40,980 bases of DNA from Nitrososphaerales archaeon (lineage in GTDB: Archaea > Thermoproteota > Nitrososphaeria > Nitrososphaerales > CADDZS01), in assembly GCA_030037995.1 (NCBI GenBank), contig JASHPQ010000174.1:1-40980 (forward strand), in the 5' to 3' direction. Below, piece after piece: positions 7,377-16,979 of this stretch. The position numbers and the translations under genes were made by a program. The notes beneath the pieces are model-generated. The model was not told where the DNA came from. It did no database searches and saw nothing but the letters and a program-made list of their open reading frames with translations. Each line of letters begins with the position of its first letter. Within the stretch, counting starts at the first letter, position 1.

Positions 7377-8030
7377 TCAGGGACTTGCCTGAGAAGCGAC
7401 TCCATCCCGTTTATCCGGCGGTTGCACTGCTTTAGGTACTAACCCTTTCTGTTTAACCACTTGTTTTCTTTGAAGATCGAGATCGCGGCTCAGGCCAAAA
7501 TAGTCTGCGAAGGGATCCGTGGTAGTGAACACCCTTGACCTTCCCCTCCTTTCGAATTTCAAAAAGCCCACCTCGGTCAGCTCCTTGAGATGCAAGTATG
7601 CCTGCGACCCCCTTCGTTGCACGAGCTCGTGGGCACTGACTGGTTGCAAATATACGATATACGAAAGCGTCCTGAGCGTTGCGGTCGATAGGAGAGGTTT
7701 TGTGGCGAATTTCTTTGCAATGGAGTTGTAAATCGGCTTTAGCTGAAGCGAGTACATCGGTCCCTCTATCTCTTTCAGTTCAATTGCCACAAACGACGAA
7801 TTTATCCTGCTGGCAAGTTCTCTCATGATCTCATGCAGCCGGCGCTTAGAAACGATCTTGGAGACCTTGGAAATTTCCTCCAAGCTGAGCGGTCGTCCTG
7901 AGGCGTAAAGGGCGACTTCGATCCGGGCTTGGGCCTCCTTTGAGAGAACCGTCTGCGAAGAGACCTCACTTTCATTTCCGGCACTTTTCGACTCGGCCTC
8001 TGCCTCCGCCAGACTAGAAATGGTACTCAA
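7377..8030 (-). CDS. scpB: Segregation and condensation protein ScpB
   Basis: The 217-residue protein carries two winged-helix units typical of ScpB: LSKEAQARIEVALYASGRPLSLEEISKVSKI (about 29-60) with REL-SRINSSFVAIEL, and LLSTATLRTLSYIVYLQPVSAHELVQRRGSQAYLHLKELTEVGFLKFERRGRSRVFTTTDPFADYFGL (about 115-182). ScpB dimers bind the ScpA kleisin and regulate the SMC ATPase. It follows scpA by 17 bases in the order smc-scpA-scpB. N- and C-terminal tails are low complexity. Length is near normal for the family. Confidence 0.9.
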   Translation of the reverse strand: MSTISSLAEAEAESKSAGNESEVSSQTVLSKEAQARIEVALYASGRPLSLEEISKVSKIVSKRRLHEIMRELASRINSSFVAIELKEIEGPMYSLQLKPIYNSIAKKFATKPLLSTATLRTLSYIVYLQPVSAHELVQRRGSQAYLHLKELTEVGFLKFERRGRSRVFTTTDPFADYFGLSRDLDLQRKQVVKQKGLVPKAVQPPDKRDGVASQASP

Positions 8031-8047
8031 CTTCCTTTTCCCATTTT

Positions 8048-8740
8048 CTATACAGTGGTGACCGGGACTCCAGAGATTAGTATGTCTTCATTCTCCGTTT
8101 GCTCCAAGATTACGGTCCCCTCCATCGCAAGAAACAGAAAGAAAATAAAGAATTGAGCTTTTTCAAGAGCGTCACTTCCAGCTGAAAATTCCGAAAACAG
8201 GATCGATACCTTTTCCCTGATTTCCGCAAGGACCCTTATCCGGAATTCGTTTACCAGTTCCGCGATCTTGTTTAGGAATTTGTCCGGCTCGAAAGTAAAT
8301 GATGGTTCGAGTAGCAAGTTTGCCCGTTCTTGTTGCTTTCTCCTTCCGTGTATGATATCTTCAAGTATAGACTCGAGGGTTGAAACGAGATCCTCGATCG
8401 ACGTCGAATAAATCTCCTGCCTGAACGGCATTTCGAGTAATAAAGGAACTTCTCCTGAGATATCGATCCTTTGCATCCTCGACTCCTTGATTTTATCCAG
8501 CAGGAAGAGCGTCTCGACCTTTAGCCGGTAAATGAGTGCCGATGAAAGAGCCGCGGAGCCGCAAAGCCTTAGGTCCAGGAACTCACTCGATGTGATGATG
8601 TCCAGAAATGTCTTAAGGAGTTTCTCAAGATCTACATCCCACGGCTTGCTGATCCTGTTGCCTTCAGGATTGAGGAGAAGATTCAGAGGCGGCCTGGAGA
8701 GCTCCCTCTTTCTTTGCGGGTCGGGCGCGATTTCACTCAT
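8048..8740 (-). CDS. scpA: Segregation and condensation protein ScpA (kleisin)
   Basis: The 230-residue product sits between smc and scpB and has the kleisin layout: N-terminal segment KPWDVDLEKLLKTFLDIITS that would bind the SMC neck (family pattern PWDVDI), the Ala/Leu-rich helices LCGSAALSSALIYRLKVETLFLL, and a C-terminal winged helix (about 165-225) with AQFFIFFLFLAMEGTVILEQTENEDILI that contacts the SMC head. It closes the SMC ring. Its start overlaps the end of smc by 8 bases, showing tight co-translation. Confidence 0.92.
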   Translation of the reverse strand: MSEIAPDPQRKRELSRPPLNLLLNPEGNRISKPWDVDLEKLLKTFLDIITSSEFLDLRLCGSAALSSALIYRLKVETLFLLDKIKESRMQRIDISGEVPLLLEMPFRQEIYSTSIEDLVSTLESILEDIIHGRRKQQERANLLLEPSFTFEPDKFLNKIAELVNEFRIRVLAEIREKVSILFSEFSAGSDALEKAQFFIFFLFLAMEGTVILEQTENEDILISGVPVTTV

Positions 8741-11700
8741 TCCGGATTTCGACCTCCATGCCGCTCTTGTACCTGATCACCTTGGAGCTCCCCTGCGACA
8801 TGTACACGCCGATCACCGAAGTTGCTTTCGAGACAACCGTGTCCTTCAAGCTCACTATGATGATTTGAGAGTACGAACACCTCTCTGCGAGAATTGCGGC
8901 GAGGTTCCCGGAATAAACACTGTCGAGGTGGGCATCGACCTCGTCAAAGACGTAGAACGGCGAGGGAAAGACCGCCTGAATGGATAAAATAAAGGCGAGC
9001 GCGGACATTGTCTTCTCGCCACCGCTGACCGAGCTGGAATCCCTTGGTAGCTTCCCCGGGAACTGCGCCATCAAGAAGACGCCGCTGTCGAAGATCGAGT
9101 CCGGCTTTTCGATCTCAAGCCAAGCGTTTCCCCCGGTAATCTTGGTGAAGATTGCCCTCAGCTCTCTGTCAATTCTTTCAAAAGCATCCATGAACACCTT
9201 TCTTTTCTCCGCGTCTACAGTTTCAATGAAGATCACGATTGCATTCCTTTCCTTCTCCAGTTCGTTCTTTCTAACTGAGGAGTACTTGTAATTCTCAAAA
9301 ATCTCTCGATAGTTTTTGTCGGCGTTGAAGTTAACGCTCGTCCTCAGGGCGTCGAATTCCCCTTGAAGCTCTCTCAGTAAATCATCGACCCCTTCGAATG
9401 CATCGACCGGTTCGGCGTACCCGAGAATCGCAAGTTCTCCTACCAGATTTCGCTCCGAGTCCACCAACCGAGAGAGCTCGTTGTTTGTGGTGTAGTACTC
9501 GCGGTCGGCGAGTGCGGCTCCCTTTCTGACAGTCTCTTCCTCGATCCTGAGCTCCTTCAATTTTGCGTCAAGCGAATCCAACATTGGTTGGTACTTTGCC
9601 GCTCTTTCGAGAGTTTCGGCCTCCTTGGATCTGAGCTGGTCGTGATCTTGCTGCAACCCATCGAGCTTTTGCAACGTTTCCGAAAGGAACCTTGATCTGT
9701 CGGCGAACCTCGTTTTGCTCTCGACCTTTTGAGAACGCAACCGCTCGAGCGCCGGTCTCTGATTATTTTCCAGCTCTCCGCGAATTCTGGTCATTTCGGT
9801 CGTCGAGTCTCGAATTTCGGAAATGACTCCCTCCATCTTTGAGTCGATATCATTCCTCTTTCGGTTGAGCTCGTCGGATCTCCCCTCAAATGTGCCTAGA
9901 TCTAGCTCTGAAAGCAACGCTCCCAGCCTTTCTGATCCGAGGACCAGAGCTGAAATTTTCTTCTCGTAAAGGACTATTTCGTTTCCGATCCTTCTGATTT
10001 CTTCATCGACTTGCTTCCGTTTCTCGGTTAGAGTTCTGATGTCGTCGGCGTAGCGAGAAATGAATTGGCGGGTCGTCTCGAGACGAGTTTCGATCTTCGA
10101 TATTTCGAGATCGTGTTCGTGCTCTCCGGTGGCCAATCCTCTTCCTTTAGAGTGCAGCGCGGCGAGAGATTCTCTCCGTCGTTCGATCAATTTTTGCAGG
10201 GCCGAAAGGACGCTTCTGATTCCATCGTAGCTCTTTTGTTGAGCAAGGAGAGTGGCAACTTGCAGATACTTTTTGGAGTATCCGGTTTGAAATGCCAGAA
10301 CATCAGGCTCGAAAATATCACCCTGGAGGGTCACTGCTCTAAACCCCCTCCTTGCAACCACGAAGGCATTTTTGGCAGAATCTACAATTACCGAATCCCC
10401 GAAAATAAAATCCACGACAGCCCTCAACTCTCTGTCTGACTTGATGACGTCCGAAACGTAAGCCACCACGCCAGGCAGAGAAGATTTTCGTTGGTTTTCC
10501 ACCTTTCCTACTTCTCGAAGCGGGATAGCCGTCAATCTACCAATCTTCAATTTCCTCGCGGCCTCAGTCACTCGGAGCAGTGCCGCCAGATCTTTTACGA
10601 CGACCGCATTCAGCCAGTCCTTCCCCACTGCTGCGATGGACTGAGCGAACTCTTGATCATAGCTTATGAGCGAGCGCAGGGGACCGAAATATCCTTCAAG
10701 CGCGTTAGAATTCCCCAGCTCATTCAACTTGGCGATTGCCATATCCTCGCCAGCAACGTTCTCCAATGCAGAGAATTCGGAGTCGTAATCCCTCACAGCT
10801 TCGGTGGCCTTTTCAAGTATCATCAGAGCTATGCCGAGCTGTGCATCAACCTTCTTGCTAAGACGCTCCATTTTTATTCTCGAGTTTTTGAGACCGTCGA
10901 GGTCAGAGCGTTGTGAAGTAAGAAGATCCTCCAAGGACTGGATGTTTTTTCTAGCGGTGGCGAGATTCTCCTCAAAAAACTTGATTTTTTCTCCACCAGA
11001 GACTTTTCGATCCTTTGCAGACTGGAGTTCTAGAGTTAACTTGCTGGCTTTGTCTCTCGCAGATTGAATTTTACGGTCGTGCGCCTCTTTTAACCTCCGG
11101 AGTTCGCTCTGTCTTTTCCTGGCGATCTCCAACTCCCTTTCTAAATGAGAGCGCTCATTTGCTAGTTCGTTCTGCCCAGAAATGAGCCTATTTTTCTCTC
11201 CCTCAAATTCTGTCAGCTTTATCTGGAGAGCATCGATTTGATCCTCCATCCCTGCAATCCTCGCTTCTTGGGAGGAACTCATCTGTTCTAGAGTCGGAAG
11301 GATTTGCCTTATTTTATCGACGTAGTCAGCGGCTTCAGACCGCTCTCGTCTTAGCGTCTCGATTTCGTTGGACAGCTTCCCCAGCTGGAGCTCCACCTTA
11401 GCGGCCCCCGCATCCATTGCCGACTTTATCAGCTGACTTCTTTCGAGGTCAAGAGAATCGATCAGCGTGTGTATCTCACTCTGGCGAGATTGCAGCTGTT
11501 GTAGCTTTGCAGCGGAATCTTCGACAGCTATCTTTCTTTGAATCGCTATTGCTCTCACCCTCAAGAGTTTGGATGAAAGCGAAGTCGCTCTTAGCCATCT
11601 CACCTGGTCTTCCAGCTGCTTCAGGCGAAGCTGCTCGTTCCTCTCCTGCTCCAGTTGCTGCACTCTGTCCCTGATTTCACCGATCCTGGCCATGGCGACC

Positions 11701-12323
11701 TCGAGTTTGCGATCTGCCTCGTTCAGCTGCTTTAGGGCGAGGTCTTTCTTCTCGTCAAACTGAGCCACTCCCACCATTTGTTCTATTAATTTGCGCTTTT
11801 CATCGGGAATGAGCTCAGAAATGCGAGTAATCATCCCCTGCAAAACAACATTTAACCCCCTGGAGGTGATCAACGCGACCTCCAGCAATTCCGATAGATT
11901 ATTCCTCTGGATGTGCTTCCCGTTCAGCGCGTACATGCTTTCTCCGCTTTGCTTCAGTTCCCGCGAGATCGATACAGAATCGGAGTCTATTGGGATGCGC
12001 CGATCAGAGTTGTCAAATTGTAGGGTTACCTTAGCGGAGGAAGGCTTCTGTTCTTCGACAGAGCCATCGTAGATTAATCCGCTCAAATTCGGAACTCGCA
12101 GGGTTTTTGGGCTGTTTTCCCCAAGACAGAAGATTATGGCGTCCAGCAGGTTGCTCTTGCCGGATCCGTTTGGACCGGTGATCGCAACGAACCCCCTTTC
12201 AACGGGAATCGACACCTGCCTTGAGCCGAGCGATTTGAAACCGCGCGTCTCAATCTTTCTTAGATAGACCAAAGACTTTAGCGCACTCGAATCTCTTGGG
12301 GTAGGCCGAAGTGCAGCTTCCAC
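8733..12323 (-). CDS. smc: Chromosome segregation ATPase SMC
   Basis: The 1196-residue protein is a full-length SMC. Walker A is GPNGSGKS at 50-57; a Q-loop-type region follows; long coiled coils run from about 190 to 510 and 690 to 1030; the hinge (about 520-670) contains LEGYFGPLRSLISYD; the C-terminal head has the ABC signature SVSGGEK near 1100 and Walker B FYVFDEVDAHLD near 1125. SMC with ScpA and ScpB forms the condensin that compacts and segregates chromosomes. Start is GTG at 12323, with a TATA box 28 bases upstream, so the operon mRNA is likely leaderless. A nearby ATG is out of frame. Confidence 0.97.
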   Translation of the reverse strand: MEAALRPTPRDSSALKSLVYLRKIETRGFKSLGSRQVSIPVERGFVAITGPNGSGKSNLLDAIIFCLGENSPKTLRVPNLSGLIYDGSVEEQKPSSAKVTLQFDNSDRRIPIDSDSVSISRELKQSGESMYALNGKHIQRNNLSELLEVALITSRGLNVVLQGMITRISELIPDEKRKLIEQMVGVAQFDEKKDLALKQLNEADRKLEVAMARIGEIRDRVQQLEQERNEQLRLKQLEDQVRWLRATSLSSKLLRVRAIAIQRKIAVEDSAAKLQQLQSRQSEIHTLIDSLDLERSQLIKSAMDAGAAKVELQLGKLSNEIETLRRERSEAADYVDKIRQILPTLEQMSSSQEARIAGMEDQIDALQIKLTEFEGEKNRLISGQNELANERSHLERELEIARKRQSELRRLKEAHDRKIQSARDKASKLTLELQSAKDRKVSGGEKIKFFEENLATARKNIQSLEDLLTSQRSDLDGLKNSRIKMERLSKKVDAQLGIALMILEKATEAVRDYDSEFSALENVAGEDMAIAKLNELGNSNALEGYFGPLRSLISYDQEFAQSIAAVGKDWLNAVVVKDLAALLRVTEAARKLKIGRLTAIPLREVGKVENQRKSSLPGVVAYVSDVIKSDRELRAVVDFIFGDSVIVDSAKNAFVVARRGFRAVTLQGDIFEPDVLAFQTGYSKKYLQVATLLAQQKSYDGIRSVLSALQKLIERRRESLAALHSKGRGLATGEHEHDLEISKIETRLETTRQFISRYADDIRTLTEKRKQVDEEIRRIGNEIVLYEKKISALVLGSERLGALLSELDLGTFEGRSDELNRKRNDIDSKMEGVISEIRDSTTEMTRIRGELENNQRPALERLRSQKVESKTRFADRSRFLSETLQKLDGLQQDHDQLRSKEAETLERAAKYQPMLDSLDAKLKELRIEEETVRKGAALADREYYTTNNELSRLVDSERNLVGELAILGYAEPVDAFEGVDDLLRELQGEFDALRTSVNFNADKNYREIFENYKYSSVRKNELEKERNAIVIFIETVDAEKRKVFMDAFERIDRELRAIFTKITGGNAWLEIEKPDSIFDSGVFLMAQFPGKLPRDSSSVSGGEKTMSALAFILSIQAVFPSPFYVFDEVDAHLDSVYSGNLAAILAERCSYSQIIIVSLKDTVVSKATSVIGVYMSQGSSKVIRYKSGMEVEIRNE

Positions 12324-12350
12324 CCATAATTTCTGAGCGAGAGAAGCGCG

Positions 12351-12357
12351 CTTATAG
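12351..12357 (-). promoter_or_regulatory. TATA box of the smc-scpA-scpB operon
   Basis: Minus-strand CTATAAG lies 28-34 bases before the GTG start of smc, the standard distance for a leaderless archaeal mRNA. Confidence 0.55.
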
Positions 12358-12398
12358 GGCGGCCGACCGCGTAAGTGGATTTGAGCGGATGTTAAACA

Positions 12399-13343
12399 TT
12401 ATGTTGGTTCGGAAGTAATCTTCGGTCCACTCTGAGTTAGCTCGGACTCGAACAGGAATTCTCTGGAGACCAGTTTTGAAAATTCTTCCATAAATTTCGT
12501 GTATCGTCTTTTTTCCACGAGGCAGTGAACAGCATTTCCGATCATGTTAGGAGTCGCTCCGACGGCCCCTGACTTCACGCCTTTTTCGGACAATTTCAGA
12601 AGCTCGGTTGAGGCAAGCCCTGACTTTTCTGAAAAGACCCTGGATTCTGCCAAGAGCCTCTCGGGGGTGGGATCCTCCAAGATTTTTAGCAGAGTGCTCT
12701 TTCCGAACTCATTGATCTTAAGTCTGGAGCGTTCGTTGGACAGTACGCTCGATTTCACAATCGGATTAAACGCGGCACAAACAAGCGTGAAATCGTCGGA
12801 ATCTGCTAGAATTGCATCTGTCCTTCCCACCCCGTAGCTTCCGGGCTCTGTAACAAGTCCGATCGCACCAGTGCCGGAAGCAAGCGAGATGACCGTCCCG
12901 AGACCAGTATGATTGTTGATCTCTGCGATGTGAGCAAATTCGGCAGCCTTTGAAAGGGAGAATCTAAGGTCAAATGCATCACCAATCGCAATGGAAGTCG
13001 CGAGGGCACCCCCGCCGCTCGTTCCGAATCCCTGCCCAATTGGAGGGAGAATAGTGTGTAATATCTTCACGGGAGGGATCTCGAATTGTTGCCTGATCAG
13101 TTGGATTACTTCAAGGGAAGTGCGCGCTTGGTGGCTGACTTTGCCGTTTATCAGAACCTCGTCCTGCTTTAGATCCGTTGACGAATGTGCGACCGTTGTC
13201 GTGCCTTTTCCTATGATGAAACCACCACCCCGTGCTCCGGCGCGAAGGGGATCTTGGAGCGGGTCACCGTCAGGAGTCCGATCGCAGATTTCAAAGAAAC
13301 TGGATACGCCAGAGGGAGCGTAAACAGTTCTTGATTGCTTCAT
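12399..13343 (-). CDS. Pantoate kinase (GHMP kinase family)
   Basis: The 314-residue protein fits archaeal pantoate kinase, which phosphorylates pantoate in the archaeal route to coenzyme A. It opens with VYAPSGVSSFFEICDRTPDGDPLRAGARGGGF-like sequence, matching the family pattern PGHITGFF...GSRGAG, and has the GHMP glycine-rich ATP loop PPIGQGFGTSGGGALATS at about 100-118 and a C-terminal GAVGATPNMIGNAVHCL. The neighbouring phosphopantothenate synthetase is not in this window, so the assignment is from sequence pattern only; another GHMP kinase is the alternative. It lies upstream of smc on the same strand, 75 bases apart. Confidence 0.8.
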   Translation of the reverse strand: MKQSRTVYAPSGVSSFFEICDRTPDGDPLQDPLRAGARGGGFIIGKGTTTVAHSSTDLKQDEVLINGKVSHQARTSLEVIQLIRQQFEIPPVKILHTILPPIGQGFGTSGGGALATSIAIGDAFDLRFSLSKAAEFAHIAEINNHTGLGTVISLASGTGAIGLVTEPGSYGVGRTDAILADSDDFTLVCAAFNPIVKSSVLSNERSRLKINEFGKSTLLKILEDPTPERLLAESRVFSEKSGLASTELLKLSEKGVKSGAVGATPNMIGNAVHCLVEKRRYTKFMEEFSKLVSREFLFESELTQSGPKITSEPT

Positions 13344-13388
13344 CGCATGGCCAGACAGAAATGAAAAGACTCTCTAATGGCGCGCTTT

Positions 13389-14183
13389 CTACTTTTCAGA
13401 TGAGACGACAGGAACCTGTTCTTCCCTTTTTGCGCTAGGAATGAACGCTCCCACAACCAAGACCGACACCGCCGATATCAAAAGGAGGATCTCCATCCAG
13501 TATGCGCTGAAATCTTTGCTGAGGCTGGATTCAAATGCCAGAAACACTCCCAGACTTGCTAGGACTAGAACGGATACGGTGATGGTCCAAGTCCAAAGCA
13601 CACTCTTTTTCGGTTCGGCAAGTTCGGGATAGGAGGAATTCGCTGAAAGCTTACTCGCATAGGGTCGCATTGCCCGAACTAGGGCGGGAACTAAGATTAT
13701 CACAAACGGAAACATTGTGCCGAACCAAAAAAGAAGATAGCCAAGAATCAGAATTTTTGGGAATCCATAAAGAAAAACCACTCCGGCAGCCGCCCAGAGA
13801 TTTCCGACGAACAGACCGCTAGTCGTACCAAAAATGAAACCCTTCCATCCTTTGATCTTCTGATACACCCAACCCAGGATCAAAAAGCCGACAAAGTTCC
13901 CGCCACCACCTGCGACGATTGCCACCAGCGGAGTACTAGCTCCAGTAGCGACCAGCGAGACCATGTCTCCAATGAACGAACCGAGACCTGCCCCGAAGGC
14001 GGCAGGAATCGGGCCGAAAACCAAAGCGTAAAAGGCCGGTATTACCACGCCAGGTCGGAATTCACCGACTCCCCACGGGGCCCGGATGGGGGAGGTCATT
14101 ATGTTAACGATGGCATATAGTGCCGCGCAAGTGGCTGCCGCAGCTACGAGCCTCGCGGTGCTTCCAGATTTGCCTGAATTCAT
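13389..14183 (-). CDS. ECF-type transporter substrate-binding (S) component
   Basis: The 264-residue membrane protein has about six to seven hydrophobic helices. The N-terminal part (ARLVAAAATCAALYAIVNIM, then EFRPGVVIPAFYALVFGPIPAAFGAGLGSFIGDMV, and GGGGNFVGFLILGWVYQ) is characteristic of energy-coupling-factor S components, which capture vitamins or related small molecules. The substrate cannot be read from sequence, and no EcfA or EcfT gene is in the window. A C-terminal extension adds two more helices (about 195-255). It is divergent from the AbrB-PhoU regulator with repeated AT-rich sites between them. Confidence 0.75.
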   Translation of the reverse strand: MNSGKSGSTARLVAAAATCAALYAIVNIMTSPIRAPWGVGEFRPGVVIPAFYALVFGPIPAAFGAGLGSFIGDMVSLVATGASTPLVAIVAGGGGNFVGFLILGWVYQKIKGWKGFIFGTTSGLFVGNLWAAAGVVFLYGFPKILILGYLLFWFGTMFPFVIILVPALVRAMRPYASKLSANSSYPELAEPKKSVLWTWTITVSVLVLASLGVFLAFESSLSKDFSAYWMEILLLISAVSVLVVGAFIPSAKREEQVPVVSSEK

Positions 14184-14204
14184 GCAGGGACGGCATAGGC
14201 TAGA

Positions 14205-14253
14205 AGATATTTATTAAGATAATATCTAAAATATCTAAATACATCTAGATATG
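14205..14253. promoter_or_regulatory. Cluster of ATATCT half-sites in divergent promoter (candidate operator)
   Basis: AGATATT (14205-14211) and AATATCT (14221-14227) form a perfect 7-base inverted repeat around a 9-base spacer. AATATCT recurs at 14230-14236, TACATCT follows at 14240-14246, and AGATATG at 14247-14253 overlaps the ATG. Starts of the last four are 9, 10 and 7 bases apart, near one helical turn. TATA-like sequence for both directions lies inside. This is likely a binding site for a dimeric regulator, possibly the neighbouring AbrB-PhoU protein; inference only. Confidence 0.5.
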
Positions 14254-15240
14254 CAAGTACGAAAGCTTCAGGAAATGGGCGGTGCGACGCTACTAGTCTC
14301 TTTGCCGAAGGAGTGGGTTAGAAGGGCCGCCTTGAAAAAAGGATCCGCAGTGGCCATGGACGAAGCAGCAGATGGAGGTCTATTGATCTATCCCTCCAGG
14401 GAAGGAACCGACGAGCCCCTGGGTCATGAGATCGACATAGCTTATCCTTCCAGATACAGAAACGAAGGAATACCTAACGAAATTACTGCGGCCTATCTTC
14501 TAGGCTATGACATGATCAGGGTCACCGGACGAGACGTAATATCGTCCAGAGATCGCGACCGAATAATCTCGTCAATAAAACTCCTCATCGGGCTCGAGAT
14601 TGTGGAAGAAGACGCTCGTAGCATTACGAGTCAGTTTCTCGTCGACAAGATGGCTGTCGAACCGAGCAAAATCTTCCGAAGGATCAGCACAATAGTTAGG
14701 GCGATGGTCTCAGACACGCTGCGACAGCTTGTGGCCTCCAATGAATCTGGTCTCGTCGAATCAGTCGCACAGCGAGACGACGAAGTTGACCGATTACACT
14801 TTCTTCTCGTCCGGCTCATTCGAACAGCAGTCAAAGAACCATTATCCGCAAGTAAGTTCCGTCTCTCCGCAATCGATTGCCTCGACTACCGGGTGGCTGC
14901 AAGTTCCCTTGAGACAGCAGGGGACTACGCCGTTGAGCTTTCAAATTCCGTTTCCAGGCTTGGCACCATCTCTGTTGAAGTTCAACTTAGGATCGAGGAA
15001 GTGATAGATCTCTTGGATACCGTACAGTCCAACTCAGTGAGGAGCTTCGTCCAGAGGGACTTCAAGCTCGCGCAGCGAGTCTTGGATGACTCGCTGAGGC
15101 TGGAGAAGCTCATAGCCGCCCTAAGAGATGTCAGCCACGACTCTCCGGTGGAGATCCTGCACCTCGCCGACACGATAGAAAGAATCGCGAGGTGCCAGCG
15201 GGACATTGCAGATCTCGTCTCACCGATGGGCCCCGCATGA
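14251..15240 (+). CDS. AbrB/SpoVT-domain PhoU-like phosphate uptake regulator
   Basis: The 329-residue protein starts with MQVRKLQEMGGATLLVSLPKEWVRRAALKKGSAVAM, a swapped-hairpin AbrB/SpoVT DNA-binding domain (1-45), followed by two PhoU-type helical bundles (about 115-325) containing repeated E/D-rich helices such as QRDDEVDRLHFLLVRLIR and DYAVELSNSV. Such archaeal fusions are thought to sense phosphate status or regulate transport genes. The start is fixed by ATG next to a repeat-rich promoter. Its neighbour on the other side is an ECF S component rather than a Pst transporter, so the regulated process is open. Confidence 0.85.
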   Translation: MQVRKLQEMGGATLLVSLPKEWVRRAALKKGSAVAMDEAADGGLLIYPSREGTDEPLGHEIDIAYPSRYRNEGIPNEITAAYLLGYDMIRVTGRDVISSRDRDRIISSIKLLIGLEIVEEDARSITSQFLVDKMAVEPSKIFRRISTIVRAMVSDTLRQLVASNESGLVESVAQRDDEVDRLHFLLVRLIRTAVKEPLSASKFRLSAIDCLDYRVAASSLETAGDYAVELSNSVSRLGTISVEVQLRIEEVIDLLDTVQSNSVRSFVQRDFKLAQRVLDDSLRLEKLIAALRDVSHDSPVEILHLADTIERIARCQRDIADLVSPMGPA

Positions 15241-15305
15241 AGCGACCTCCGAAAAGTTGAGGTAAATTAAGAAACGAATATAAGATAAAGACGACAATTA
15301 TCCCT

Positions 15306-16979
15306 ATGCCCGAAGAAGAAACCCCCTACGATTTGTCTGCTGGGAAGACATACCCTCCTCTTCCACGAAAGTACGTGTTTGTAACTGGAGGAGTGATGTC
15401 CGGTCTCGGGAAAGGTATTACTGCGGCTTCTATAGCCAAGCTTCTCCAACTATCGGGATTTTCAGTCAGCTGCCTGAAGATTGATCCGTATCTGAACGTC
15501 GACGCCGGGACTATGAATCCGATTGCACACGGCGAAGTGTTCGTCACGGATGACGGCGGCGAGACTGATATGGACATCGGGAATTACGAAAGGTTTCTCG
15601 ATGTCAATCTCACCCGCGACCACAACCTGACTACGGGTTTTGTCTACCTCAAGGTGATCCAGGAGGAAAGAAACGGGAAGTATCTCGGCAAATGCGTGCA
15701 GATCATCCCACACATCACAGACGCGATAAAGGAGAGGATTAGGAAAGTCGCGGATCAAAATAACACTGACATACTGCTCGTGGAGTGTGGTGGCACGGTC
15801 GGTGACATCGAAAGCCTCCCCTTCCTCGAAGCCTTCAGGCAGATGAGGCTCGAGGTAGGCGCTGCGAATTCCGTTTTCGTTCACGTGACCCTTGCCCCAG
15901 TGCTTGAGACTGTAGGCGAGCAGAAAACAAAGCCAACGCAGCATAGTGTGCAAGAATTGAGAAGGATCGGGATTCAACCGGATGTGATCGTCGTTAGGTC
16001 CAAGAACATGCTCACGAGAGACACGCGTGAGAAAATCTCGCTTTTTACCAGCGTCGAAATGAAAAGTGTGGTCTCGAACCCGGACGCGAAGTCGATCTAC
16101 CAAGTTCCGGATATTCTAAGATCAGAGGGAGTCGTAGAAACTATATGCGAAAGACTGAGAGTCGCCCCGCGAACTTCTAATTTCCAAACTTGGCAGAAGA
16201 TTGCCGACCAATTTGTGACGACAAAGGACACTCTCAGAATCGCCATGGTCGGAAAATATGTTTCGCTTTCGGACAGCTACGCCTCTGTTAACGAGGCCCT
16301 CTCCCACGCCGGAGCGCAGCAGGGACTCGGCGTCATCGTCGAAAACGTTGACTCGCAAGAGTTCGAGACACGCCCAGAGTCAACGTCGAAACTTTCGCAG
16401 TTTCATGGAATTTTGATTCCACAGGGCTTTGGAAAGAGAGGCAGTGAGGGAAAAATACTCGTCGCCGACTATGCGAGGGAGAATGCCATCCCCTATCTCG
16501 GTCTATGCTTCGGTTTCCAGATGGCGATTGTTTCGTTTGCAAGATACGTTCTGGGATTGGTTGATGCGAATTCGACGGAGCTTAACCCTTACACCAAGAA
16601 TCCCGTGATTGATTTGTTACCGGAGCAGAAGCTCGTCAAGGACCTGGGTGGGTCCATGCGTTTGGGAGGGCACGACATCGAGATCACGGACGGCACGATG
16701 GCTTCTAGGATCTACCAGAAGCAGCAGATCAGGGAAAGACATCGGCACCGGTACGAACTGAACCAATCTTATCTATCGGCTTTTGAAAGAGCCGGAATGC
16801 ACTTCACCGCCTTTAGTGACGGAGGAAAGAGAACGGAGATCCTGGAAATCAGGGAACATCCGTTCTACTTTGCAACACAGTTTCATCCGGAATACATAAG
16901 CAGACCAGGGAAACCAGAACCAAGCTATCTCAATTTCGTAAAGGCTGCAGCTTCAAGGAAGGTTGCCATACTTGCCTAG
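15306..16979 (+). CDS. pyrG: CTP synthase
   Basis: The 557-residue enzyme makes CTP from UTP, ATP and glutamine. The synthetase domain opens with [23 protein letters not shown] (about 22-44) and [41 protein letters not shown]; the C-terminal class I glutaminase has the nucleophile in [11 protein letters not shown] (about 397-407) and the His-Glu pair in QFHPEY. About 20 residues precede the usual start of the synthetase domain, a small extension. A TATA-like ATATAAG lies about 20-27 bases before the ATG. Its last 27 bases overlap the end of the convergent PurM-like gene. Confidence 0.97.
   Translation: MPEEETPYDLSAGKTYPPLPRKYVFVTGGVMSGLGKGITAASIAKLLQLSGFSVSCLKIDPYLNVDAGTMNPIAHGEVFVTDDGGETDMDIGNYERFLDVNLTRDHNLTTGFVYLKVIQEERNGKYLGKCVQIIPHITDAIKERIRKVADQNNTDILLVECGGTVGDIESLPFLEAFRQMRLEVGAANSVFVHVTLAPVLETVGEQKTKPTQHSVQELRRIGIQPDVIVVRSKNMLTRDTREKISLFTSVEMKSVVSNPDAKSIYQVPDILRSEGVVETICERLRVAPRTSNFQTWQKIADQFVTTKDTLRIAMVGKYVSLSDSYASVNEALSHAGAQQGLGVIVENVDSQEFETRPESTSKLSQFHGILIPQGFGKRGSEGKILVADYARENAIPYLGLCFGFQMAIVSFARYVLGLVDANSTELNPYTKNPVIDLLPEQKLVKDLGGSMRLGGHDIEITDGTMASRIYQKQQIRERHRHRYELNQSYLSAFERAGMHFTAFSDGGKRTEILEIREHPFYFATQFHPEYISRPGKPEPSYLNFVKAAASRKVAILA

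Noticed and set aside
15462-16103. 213-residue minus-strand frame inside pyrG
   Set aside because: Antisense shadow of a fully conserved CTP synthase reading frame.
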